Positions 11,201-22,958 of a stretch of DNA of 64,000 bases are shown here, in pieces; position 1 is the stretch's first letter, and every line of letters starts with the position of its first letter. The stretch lies in the NCBI RefSeq assembly GCF_047496725.1, contig NC_132978.1, positions 3,711,501 to 3,775,500 on the forward strand. Reading direction: 5' to 3'. A program made the translations under genes and the position numbers. Below the pieces are notes generated by a model, which saw nothing but the letters and a program-made list of their open reading frames with translations, ran no database searches and was not told where the DNA came from. The DNA comes from Anoplolepis gracilipes. Taxonomy: Eukaryota > Arthropoda > Insecta > Hymenoptera > Formicidae.

Positions 11201-13782
11201 AAAAAAGATGAACTGAACATTGCTAGAGAGCTATTGTTATGTGCATTAGAAACGGATGCTAGTCATGTCCAAGCTCTTTATAATTTAGGTAATGATTTTA
11301 TAAGATTAGTATTATTTTATTACAATATTAATTATTTTGTACAAAGTTTTCATATTTTTGTGTAATAATAAAAATGTATAAATTAATGCATATATTATTT
11401 TATTAAAATATTCTTAGGCTTAGTTTATAAAAAACAAACTATGTACGAGGAGGCCTTAGAATGTTTCTGGAAAATTCGTAATATCGTTAGGCACGATCCA
11501 CAAACGTTATATCAAATTGGTCATCTATATCAGCTGATGAGCGATGTGGACCAAGCATCTGAATGGTATATATTAAATTAAATATATTGTTCTTCATATT
11601 TTTCTTAAATTTTATGTAACTAATTTCTTAAATTTTATAACTTATTTTTGATATTTATTCTATGTTATTATCATTTTATTAAAAATTAAAACTTTGCATC
11701 AATTTATAAATGTAATTAATTTATTCAATTAATTTGAATCTCACATTTGGAACATGTTACAGGTATAATCAATTGTTGGGTATATTGTCATCCGATCCAG
11801 GAGTTTTACAGAAACTGGGAGAAATGTATGACTCAATAGGAGATAAACAGCAGGCGTTTCAGTTTTATAACGATGTATATATTTTTTATTTTTATTTATA
11901 AAGTTCTATTTATAAAGTTATCTTTGATTGTCTGTAATTGTATCATCAATATTTTAATTTATATTTATTAACTATATATATTTATTACAGTCTCACAGAT
12001 TCTATCCTGCCAATTTTGAAGTAATTGACTGGATTGGATCCTATTTCATATCAATGCAGGTATAACAATATTTTGTTATTAACGATATTGTTTTTAAACT
12101 CAATTAAAAATATTCTATATATATTTCTCAAATTCCTATTTTAAGGTTGCTGAGAAAGCATTGACTTATTTTGAAAAAGCGGTAGAACTTGCACCAGATG
12201 AACCAAGATGGAGATTATTGGTTGCTGCATGTTTAAGACGCACTGGCCAATTTCATAAAGCTCTTATGGAGTACCAAGATATTCACAATAAATTTCCGGA
12301 TAATATAGAATGTCTTAAATTTTTGATCAGATTATGCAGCGATATGGGTTTGAAAGAAGCACAAATGTACGCAGCTGAATTGAAGAAGGCTGAGAAAGCT
12401 AAAGAATTAAAAGATAGGCAAGGTTCAGCAAGACCAGGCACAACAGGTATATATATCTTAATTAACACAATAACAGATATATGTAGTTTTATTAACAATT
12501 CAATAAGGATTAATATTGTAATAATGATTGTAATAATATATATATATATATATTTAGCAGATTTTTTGTTTTCTTTTCTTTTCTCTTTGTAAAATTAGTC
12601 GTGTTTGTATTTTATAATAAAAGGCGAATCTTTATTTATTTTTTATAGATCGGCTTATAAAAAAGTTAGATTTCTTGTAAAAAGATAGAATTTACAAAAA
12701 TTTTCAACACATCGAGATTTAATAAATTATATTTTATTATCTAATGATATATTTAATTTAATAATTATTACTAACTATTGTTTTTGTTAAGTATGTACTA
12801 TAATTATTTATTTTCTCTGATTTATCGTAATTACATTTTGCTCATATATTTTGTGCAGGATCTAGAAAAAGTAATAGTGGAACATCCTCGCGGGCTGGTT
12901 CAGGACTGAGTTCAGGACTGTCAGATCATAGGCCAAGTCCAGATCGACGACCAATCTCAGGCCGAAACGATTATCAAGGTAAACGAGCTTCAAAAGTTTT
13001 ATGAAATAATTACTTTCCATATATTTTAATATCTCTCTATTATTTTACTCTTTAATAATTCTAAGTATATTTTATATATATTATTAAATCTATAATTATA
13101 GATATATTTTTTATTATATAATTTTTCTTCTATATTTTATATATATTTCTAATAATTTTATAACTCTGGTGAAATATTTTATAATACGATTATTGTAACA
13201 TTATGTGATTCATGTGGAAAATTCAACTAATTATTAATGCTTTCGCATTATGCACACTTCCATTGCAAGCAAACATCGGCAAAGGTGATCTACAGGTGGT
13301 GCACAAGGCACTCTAATGGATTGAATAAATGATGGATGGCTACAGCCATTTTTACAAGTCTATTCTTGTTCTCTCTTTATCACTTAATACTCAGCAAACA
13401 GTTATATATTACTGATTCGAGCTGTGAATTTAAAAACAGGCATTACTATGATGTTTGTGTTATATTTGCATATTGAGTAAATCCTTGTCTATTATATAAC
13501 ATTTATAATGATTATATAATGATTAGAATGATTATAATTTCAAGTTTATTCAAGAATATGCCAGTCATTCATTTCTTTATTTTGATATTATTAAAATCAT
13601 AAAGTAATATCTTTGCTTTTTGCTTTCTTTTTTGTTTTCTTTTTGTGCATTTCCAATTGTTTTCAGGTACGAGTTACATGGATCCTATAGGACCTCTACC
13701 TACTCGACCTATGACAGCAGCCGGAAAACGAGATGATGATTTTGGTGACGAAGAACTCGGAGATGATCTATTGCCCGAGTAA
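8253..13782 (+). CDS. IFT88: intraflagellar transport protein 88 (TPR protein), 15 coding exons
   Basis: IFT88 is a tetratricopeptide-repeat subunit of the IFT-B complex that carries cargo into cilia; the fly orthologue is nompB, needed in ciliated sensory neurons. Exons assembled from GT-AG junctions, all in phase: 8253-8381, 8566-8616, 9098-9267, 9360-9555, 9640-9857, 9959-10190, 10596-10753, 10850-11036, 11102-11288, 11418-11565, 11763-11874, 11991-12059, 12146-12446, 12859-12978, 13667-13782. They sum to 2394 nt, 797 residues, close to vertebrate IFT88 (about 825). Family signatures seen: RPMTAVRSAGYTS and FDPL near residues 80-100, PEEKIKASERKI at 118, TPR blocks from about 183 to 330 and from 385 to 690, IAPVIE near 371, DLEINKAMVFL near 400, FPDNIECLKFLIRLCSDMG near 670, a serine-rich tail from 720, and the C-terminal EELGDDLLPE. 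The start is the first Met before the acidic motif EDDIYSGYNDY. No frameshift or missing exon was found. Confidence 0.95.
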
Positions 13783-13964
13783 TAACATTGTGTTAGTTAT
13801 GTAGTTGTTATATAGATTTATGTTTTCTAATATAAAACAAATTATGTGAAAATGATAAAAAATATGCAAATTAAATTATGAGCATGTGTTAATATTTAAA
13901 TCATACATTCCAAAATAATAAAAATATCAAGATAGGAATAATGCAAAATTGACAAGTCTATTAA

Positions 13965-13970
13965 AATAAA
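13965..13970 (+). terminator. candidate IFT88 poly(A) signal
   Basis: AATAAA about 180 bp after the IFT88 stop codon, in AT-rich 3'UTR-like sequence. It is the first clear canonical hexamer after the stop, although the motif is common by chance in such DNA. Confidence 0.5.
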
Positions 13971-13989
13971 TATACTGGTATCAATTATA

Positions 13990-16490
13990 TTCTCACTTTA
14001 TTTCGTCTTAAATATTCTTGGCATTATGTAATTTCTTTAATCTAAGTTTTGATAAGATTACATATTATATATACATATTATATATATATAATATGTATAT
14101 ATAAACATATACAATATATATAAAAATTAATTGCAGAGTCGGTGATGAAATGCTCTCCGTTATATTTTTGAAGTGCGATCAGACAAACGAGTTGATCACA
14201 TTTACCATCTCTTATTAACCCTATGTCAATGCCCCACAATTCTCAGAATTCTTTATCGCATGTTGCGTATTACAGAATTATAGAATCATCGTCATTACAG
14301 CAACTTTGTATAAAATGTATTATATTATTTCTATATAACTTCTAATTTTAATTTCTAAAATTTTAATTAAATTTGTAATATTAAAATATATTTTAAATAA
14401 TTCTATTTTTTTATATAAAATTTATATATACACACGAACAGTTTATATTAAAATATTGCATTTATATTAAAATTCACTCTTATTTGTTCATATAATTAAT
14501 ATTATATTGTTTAGCTTAATTAATATTACATATTTTATCCAATCAATTATGAAGCACTATTCAATCCAATCGAAACATATTTAGAGATGTAAGATTGGTC
14601 TTTACTAAAAGAAAGATTTATACAGGCCTGTTAGGGTCGGGCAATTGCAACGATCTAAATTTAAACACACACATATCGGTCGTTCTAATCAAACTCCATT
14701 CAGCTTACGTAGTCTATCGAGATGGATGTTACTTTACTGCTTGTCTGTATATACCTATATACGCGTATTTTATACACATTTTCTTGCATTTCTGATAGCA
14801 TTCTGATTCCATGTATCTTAATTAAAATTTTTTCTTACAACTTTTATCAAATGTTCTTGCAAAAGCTTTTATAAATAATTTATATATATATTGTATATTC
14901 TGTCATATATGTATATGTATATATACACATATCTTAATGAATATATATATGTAATCTAAAATAGTAGCAATTTATATTTATTTAAACTTTATATCCTTAT
15001 ATTTTTTAAATATGATATATATTTTTGTGTTAAAATTAGATATTGCCAATCAAACTGCTTCTTAATTTGTTTACGCACATCCATGTGTAAATTCCCAGTG
15101 ATACCTTTCTGGAATTAACGCAGATTGTGATTTTTTTCATTCAAGATAATGAGTTTTTTCATTTCAGATAACACGTGCAATAAAAAATCGTATTTGAAGA
15201 TAAAGCGAGCGAAGATGAAAAAAATCGACGCCGAGCGACACATTGGATTCGTTTATTCAGATTTGCGCAAAAAGCGTATGTGTGCGTGTGTATGCGTGGG
15301 TTTGATGTGCTGAAAGAATGAATAGATTGATGTAACTGTCATGTGACACATAAACCACGTGCTATTATAAACGTATCCGACAATGTTTCATTCGGTTCTT
15401 TTAATCTTAAATTAAATATTTTGGTTTAAATTTTTTTTCAAATTTTACGTGCAAAAACTGATTTGAGAAAGCTTTTTATTATAAAAATTTGTATTTTTTA
15501 AAAAGCGAGATTTTCCTTCAATTAATACTCAGCTATTAATAAACTGTCGCTGATAATAATGCGATACCATAAATATCTATATAGTTTAAATCTCTTATAA
15601 ATGAAAGAAAGCGAATGTGTTATAACTATATGAAAAAAGAATTAAATTTTTTTTTTAAAGCTGGTTTTGTCAATTTAAATTTTTTAAGTATTTGTGTAAT
15701 TATAGTGTCTATTCACGCGTTTATCTCGTGACAATATTATTCGATCATTTTTAACTTTTAAGGTCGATTTCGACATTCCTATAGTTGCTAATAGATACCA
15801 ATTAATCTCGCGTAACATCAATAACAAGTAACAGTTTTTAAATCCAATTAATCTTGCTTCTCGCTCTTCCGAATAAAACTTAATGTTTAAAATTACTCTT
15901 TAAACAACTACAAGTACGTGTCTCTCTTTGTCAAGTAGTCAGTAGTCGATGCACGTGTGTCGACTAATCAAGTTGGCAAACGTAATTTATTTTTAATCAT
16001 TCCAAAATCAACTGTTAGAATTAAATTTCTAATTCATAAATATTTCAAGATATCAAAAATAAGGAGAATTATCAAAAATATAAATAACTGTCAAAAAATA
16101 CAAAATTCTAACACAAATTTTATTTTAAATTGAATCGATTCTCTGACTTCGAAAACGTGCACTTTAAAACGTTAGGAATTTAATAATAAATTTGTAAATT
16201 TTCTCGTCACACATCTCAAGACATTTAAGGTCAAAAATGATGAAAAGGAGGAAATAACATACACAGTCAGATACTTATCAAAATTCCGAGAACTTGGAAT
16301 GTTAACAATAATATTAACAAACATGTGTATATCATTGAACTCGACGGTGTAATAACATAAAAGTACAATCACACACATGCCGCGTATACTATATTATTCA
16401 CCGACTCGCACATGCGACTCTCTCTCTGTTTACGTGAACGTCACAGGCCCTGCGACCTCACGATTTACGCGCTATCAGAATAGTGTGACG
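13990..16490. other. intergenic region between IFT88 and hexokinase
   Basis: AT-rich DNA with no supported gene. It holds a near-palindromic TA-rich stretch at about 14050-14110 and isolated CACGTG E-boxes at about 15356 and 15952. Short open frames here show no family resemblance. Confidence 0.5.
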
Positions 16491-16762
16491 CGCTCAGCCA
16501 GTAGTAGTGGTGGATATTGCGGGCCGGCCGGTTGGTTGATCGCGTGATACGCGTTGGGAGCTGGTCGGGAGGCACGACCAGTGATCAGTCATTGCTCGGC
16601 CGTCGCGACTCGCGAGCACATTTCCAGCAGTTTCATCCGCGTGTGTATTACGTCGGAGCAGACGATCAGCCTTCAGCGTCGTTTTCGTCATCTTCGTCAT
16701 CTTCGTCGGCATCATCGATCGGGAGAGAGACCCCTGACGGAAACGCGTGCCCTGAGATTCAG
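16490..16762 (+). promoter_or_regulatory. candidate promoter and non-coding first exon of hexokinase
   Basis: A CpG-rich block begins after a CT-rich stretch. It contains an arthropod initiator match TCAGTC at 16585-16590 and ends in a good donor, ATTCAG followed by GTACCT, at 16762. Joining it to the acceptor at 22938 leaves the hexokinase frame closed upstream: an in-frame TAA lies four codons before the hexokinase ATG. This exon would therefore be 5'UTR, with an intron of about 6.2 kb. The two open frames crossing it (from 16517 and 16554) are out of frame with hexokinase and look compositional. Confidence 0.5.
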
Positions 16763-19700
16763 GTACCTTACACGCAAAGAAAGTCGTAAAAACGCGCTAT
16801 TCCGCCGATCTCGCTGCGAATGGGGAGAAATCCACCTGTCGATATCTACTCTCTTACAAGAGCAGCGACGTAGTTGAATTTTCCTCGAGGAGCTTTAATA
16901 CCTGACTGTTGAATGAGAAATGTTTACTTACGAGAGACATGTTTTGACGGAACGCTCTTGTAGAGTAAATATATGATAATCGATTGAGTTTTATATATAT
17001 AATATATAATATATGTGAAGGGATGATTCTATTTTAAAAATTATATTCTGGTTCTTTTGAATGAAATTCTTTCGATTATGATGAATGATTTGTCCTTTTT
17101 CAACAGTTACACAAAACTTGTCGATATAAACATAAAAACGTATGTCAAAATGCATATGTATAACATATATTTGTCTGATTATTGAAAAAAGAGATATATA
17201 TTTATATATTTATATATTATTCTAATAATTAAATGTATTTTAACATAAACATAAAAGTCTGATAAAAATATAAAAATATATTTTTCTGACATATTTCTTT
17301 TCTTTTTTAGTAATATACAGATTTTTTATTTTCTTATATTTTTAGAATTTTGTTTTGTGCTAAAAATAGATGAGAAAAGTATGCACATATATTTAGAATG
17401 TGCATTGATTTAGTAAACCGCGGAACTTAGTCTTTCAATTCAGGTCACTTCCAAGGTACTGTTCTTGACACTGTAACTAGTCATATGAATTTTAATTTAC
17501 GAGCGACATATTCTACATTCCGATTTGAATGACTAGTCTTTCAAAATAGATTATTCAATAACAGTCATATTTCTTCCTCCATTATTATAATATTAGCAAG
17601 AATGATTATTGCATAAAATAAGCGAGGTCATTATTATATATATTAGAGAAATCGACGGTGGTAATGGCATGTTTTTATCGATAAATCGCGGTGATTACAA
17701 GGACGCGCCTTTGGTTTTTCAACGCGATTCGCGAGTTGCCTATCTCGCGAATCGCATTCTACGAATTGTTTTATCGAAATCTATCATCACTCCGATTTGG
17801 CGCTCGTTCGCGCAAACAATGACGCTCATTCGGACAATCAAGATGCCCACATCATGTTTCAGATATCAGATCCATCAGCACGCAGGTCCGTTTCTGCGAT
17901 GTTTACTTTGCCGGCGAGAGAACCACGTGGATCCTTGAAATATTAAACACGTTGCATATCTCGTCTCGCCGACTATTACATAGTGTTGTAACACGTGACG
18001 CTCATTAGAAACGTTTCACCGTCGAGGAATGTAATCGCGCGACAGAATTTCCCCATACATATTTAATTTCTATTTTTTTTTTCTTTACGTAATCCGGAAT
18101 TACAGAATTATCGGAACAATAAATGCTAGATTGCCTTATTATCGATTGCATGTTTTTTTACATTGTTTAGAAGCTCTCGGGTCTAGTTATTATTAAGGCT
18201 TAGTTAAGTTTTTTGTCAGGTTAAAATAATATATATGCGATTGAAAATTTGGAAGAAATTTAAAAAAATTTCGCAATATTTGCGGTAAAGTTATATTCAA
18301 ATTTTAATAAAAATTTTGTAGGAAGCATTGAATAGTCTTGATATATATTTATTGACCAAGATATCGAACTGTAAACATGTATATATTATAATTTACATAC
18401 ATCTAATTTTCAATATTTCTTAATTAAAATTGCAAAAAAATCAAGTTTGGAATTATTTTACTTAAAATTTTCACTGACTGACTTTGTCTATAATAAGCGC
18501 ATCTTGTAGAAAAGAAAAATCCTTTTGCTATCAGCTAATGCGACTTTAATTGTGCATATTTGAAAAGCGCAAACAAATTTGCGCGCATTTTCACACAAAA
18601 CAGCAAACGTATGCAAAGTTATGTATTCCGAGAGCGTGTTTAGGTTTTTTCCAGTTGATAACGTGGTCATAAGATATGTAAGGTCCCTCGATCAAAAATA
18701 CAATCTAGCCGCGCCACTTTATCGTCACCCGTCTCGTATGTTTATTTTATATTTATTTCGAAATACATCATGTAATTAATGCAAGATCGTTAGCGGCGAT
18801 ATTTTGATCGTTTCCGGTGAATAGCAGATGATATCGGATCGCGCCCGTATTTTTCACGACGATGACATATTATTACAACGTCAATTATAATTATAAATAA
18901 GGATCGTAATAAAAATCACTGTATGTCAGTTCGCGTGACATCCGTTGCTCTTTGACAATACGTTATCATGTAATGCCATTTATGCAATTTTGTCTTTTAT
19001 CTCGTTCCAAGAATTAAGAGTTTGTCGTGTCAGTTTTCGTCTCTGTTGGATCTTGTTATTTTTATATACGAGTGTCCTCTTTAAAATGTGTTCTATATTT
19101 AAAACCTCTACTAACCCGCAGTAGCTCAAATTATCGTCGTCGTATCATTGTCGTATCATTATCGTGAACTCTTATGTATCTCATCTTTCAATTATAATCA
19201 CTCGTCAAAATTGATCGAACCTAGTCTTAAATCTGCGTCGAACGCGATAACGTTCAGAGGCAAACTTGCCCAAGAACGTACATCGTGCGGCATTCTTGCG
19301 TTTGTCACTCACGCATCTCACTGGAATTTGTTCGGTACCCTCGCTGATAATACTCATCTATTACGAAAGCTCCATTATTCAAACGGTAGACTCTTTGGGG
19401 AAGCGCACTCGATTAGATAACCGGAGTGCACTTGACGCCAGGTCTAATCTTTCAAGAGTTGTACAATATCGACTAAGTTCGAGTATGTACATATGTACAT
19501 ACATACGTATTACTCTTTCATAACGAAGATAAATTATAGGCTGCATTTCCTGCTTTTGTTCTATCACTTGATCTCAAAAATACAATAAAAATTCGTCGGA
19601 AGATCGAAGCTCGAATTTAAAAAAGTTTCTCGAATTTGATATCATTTTAACTGAAATAATTAATATTTTTACTTATACAAAATAAAATTTTTCGCTTTGA

Positions 19701-21172
19701 TTCTATAACTGATCTATATCTTCTATACTGCTTTATGCATGTGATTATAGAGGAAGTCTAAGATATACTATGAATGTGACATAAGTTCTTTACATATTTA
19801 TCTGTTTAAATACAAGATGTTTTCTCTCTTCATAATAAGCGTGCTTAATGCACGTGATACTTTTTTTCCAAAAATTGATAAATTTTTTTCTTTCAAAAAT
19901 ATTTCGAATTAAAAAGAATCCCTGCACTTTTTATTCAGCTAATTTTTAAATGAATATCAATAAAGCTTTGATTTATGTGTAGATATTTAACAATACTTTA
20001 AAAAATATTTTTTAAACTATGTACATATATACATATAAATTTTTATGTAAAAATAGAATCACATTAAAATCACATAATCTAAATTATGAAATGTTTTGTT
20101 GCGACATTTAGTATTGATAAAGTTGCAAGTTAAATTATTCGGAATCCTTGCAGCTTCATTAATCTTGCGGTATGGACAATATGCTTACGTCAGGTTCGTT
20201 AATCGTTGATGCGCTGATGGTCGCAGAGTGTGATAAATGAAGGATGGATGGTCGATGACGAAGTGACAAGAAACGACGTCGCGCGTTGCCTGTCTGTAGA
20301 GATGAAAAAGGCGCAGTCTGTGAACTAGCTGACTTGTCATCGAAAGGGTAACAAACGAGTGTGCGTGTTGCACTCTGGATTAAAATCGTCACGATAGGTC
20401 AACTGGCTGAATTATCTCGGTTGACGTTTTGCACCTTCCAATTGATTTCAATGGAGCCTCATTCGCCATCAGTTTGCAGCTAGGAAAGAATATTCCAGCT
20501 TCACTTTTCACAGCTTCTGATCCACCTGATCTCGCAAAATTGCACATTGTTATTTAAGGTCAATACTATGCTACAAATATGCTGACAAATATAAATACGT
20601 TTATTTAAATTTTCAAATCTTTATATGTTCATCAATAACGCTATCTATATTAAATCAATTAAGAATAAAATTATTTTTTATAACAATTATCATCGACTTT
20701 TTTTTTATTTTATTGGAGTAAATTATTTACGTGTAAAATTATGTGAATAAGTTTCTGCGCTTTGTGAATAGCATATGCATTGCGATAAATGTATATTCAG
20801 GCTAAATACTGTGGTGAAAGTAGAATTTCTCTGGATCACCTTGAAAGTAAAATTAGAAAGAAATTATAGGAAGTGCGTGTGAAATAAGGACAATTATGCG
20901 TAACGACGACACGCTATCTGAAACAGTCAATCGGATTTAAAAATGACTAGTTCGTCTTTCATGGTCTTGTTGTATGTAAATATTTCCGTTGATAAACGCG
21001 TTGTTACACATACAATGTAACCTCTCGCGTCGACGTTATTTACTCAATGAATTGATATTCAAACATTTACGACTGAATTAACACTCATTCGAATGAATGA
21101 TCGAGTTTGATTAAGAATCGTTATCGGTAAACGAAAGTCAGTAGTTGAAAGTCAAACTACCTTAATAATGAA

Positions 21173-21228
<56 letters not shown>

Positions 21229-22434
21229 TAAATATTTACATATATATATATATATATTTGTTTATTATATTTAATTCTAATTTAGGTTCTCTATATTATC
21301 ATTCGATATTCTTTAGAAACATGTAAAGAGCGCTAATCACGGTTAGTTTTAATTAAAATACAATTTTCTTCTCTTAATTTTAATGCATTTTATTTGAGAT
21401 TAGTAGTTCGTTATTATCTTATTAATAACTTGCAAATTCACATCTATTATATACTTAAATTCGGTGATGTGGAGTTCACGAAACATTTAACTAATTAAGT
21501 ATTTTTCCATGTATAGTTGCTGATACAACTCGTTCCACTTTCTCGGATTTTTATTAATCGAGAATGCGTAAAATTGATTTACAACGATACAAAATGATAT
21601 ACAACGAGGGAGACTCTATCTTAAACGAGGCGCACGATTTATGAGCATAGCATATCGTGTTATCAGGAATTATGCATCTTAAATCAATCGTCATAATTTT
21701 TCAAGCGAAAAGAATAAGCATAATTGATTAAATTAAAATTCTTTGGATAATTGATTATTATTGCATGTCGTATGGTCATTTTTTACGCATATTAATTAAA
21801 ACTTTAAGAATTTAATTGTTTACGATAGTATACTCTTGTTAACATAATATGCAAAACATAAATGTAAAATATGTGTAATATATAAAATAATATTATTTTT
21901 TAATAGTTTTATACATCAGTAATCAATAAAATAATCATAGTTATTTGAATCTTAATTTTTCAATAAAAGAAAATTAATTTAAACAAAAAGCTTAAATTGT
22001 AGCTAAGAATATTTAATTAAAAAGAAGAATAAAAAAATTTTTTAAATTGATTTAGAGATTTTTATCTTTTACATTTTATTTTTTTTAATAGACTTTTATA
22101 ATTATAAGATTATTTAAAAATTTTTTAAAATTAATTAAATTGTTTAAAAGTAAAATAGAAAACTTAAAAAAAACTAATAGAAAGTGTTAACCGAGTTAAG
22201 AGAGAGAATGTTGTCAATCTTATTCGGAAGAACAGGAGTACTCGATAGATAACGATTGTGCCCTCATTATGCGAATATACGTCACATATATTGATAAAGC
22301 TGTGACCGTCTACCGACCCTGCAGATACATAGTTATGCGTCTGCGTCTGCGTATAGACTTGCGCGCATTATTAAATCATCGTGATAATAGGAAAAACAAT
22401 AATTAAGAAAGCAGACGTTATCGTTATTATGTTT
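16763..22434 (+). other. putative 5'UTR intron of hexokinase, first part
   Basis: Mostly AT-rich. A GC-richer stretch at about 17640-18010 holds two CACGTG sites (17924 and 17992). Another GC-richer stretch lies at about 20155-20540. These could be enhancers or alternative first exons. A long (TA)n run sits at 21178-21260. No coding exon was identified. Confidence 0.4.
21178..21260. repeat. (TA)n microsatellite, interrupted
   Basis: Two TA runs separated by a short non-repeat spacer. Confidence 0.9.
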
Positions 22435-22498
22435 AATAAAATATTGTAGTAGATATCACGACGTTATGTCTACGTGATATCCGCTACGATATTTTATT
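22435..22498. ncRNA. near-perfect hairpin, candidate pre-miRNA or tiny palindromic element
   Basis: Two 26-nt arms, 22435-22460 and 22473-22498, pair at 23 positions. Two more are G:U if transcribed from the + strand, and one is A/C. The loop is 12 nt. The helix is about one miRNA-precursor arm long and stops abruptly at both ends. It lies in the intron before the first hexokinase coding exon. I do not recognise the arms as a known miRNA, and expression cannot be judged from sequence. Confidence 0.4.
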
Positions 22499-22958
22499 TA
22501 GAGTCTAATTAATATATTATTGTGAGCATTTATTCAATACGCCGCGATTCTACATCAATCTACTGACAGTAGAATTTTATTAAAGACACGAAGTATCTTT
22601 TAGATTTTTATTGAGATGAAATATCGCCTTTGATAATACCGTCTTTAATCCTTTAATATTATTTTTTTGCAATAGTATATATCTTTATATGTTTCTCTAT
22701 TTCATATATCAGTTGTTTTTTATTTATTTTGCAATTTAGGGAATAAATAAAATTGCTCTATAATTTATGAATACTCTATAATCGACAATTTTTTCGTATT
22801 TAATTTTATCAAAAATTTATTTCTGGTGAAAATTATATATGTTTAAAGCAAGCTTGCTTTGGTGCTTTGAACTATAACGTTAATTTTTTTTAGACATTTC
22901 CTGATTATATATCGATGTTTTTCTTTTTTTTTTTACAGATATCCGATAAAGTTTCGAC

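Noticed and set aside
16517..16789. Open frames across the hexokinase first exon that could extend its N-terminus
   Set aside because: Joined to the exon at 22939 they are out of frame, and the hexokinase frame itself has a TAA just before its ATG.
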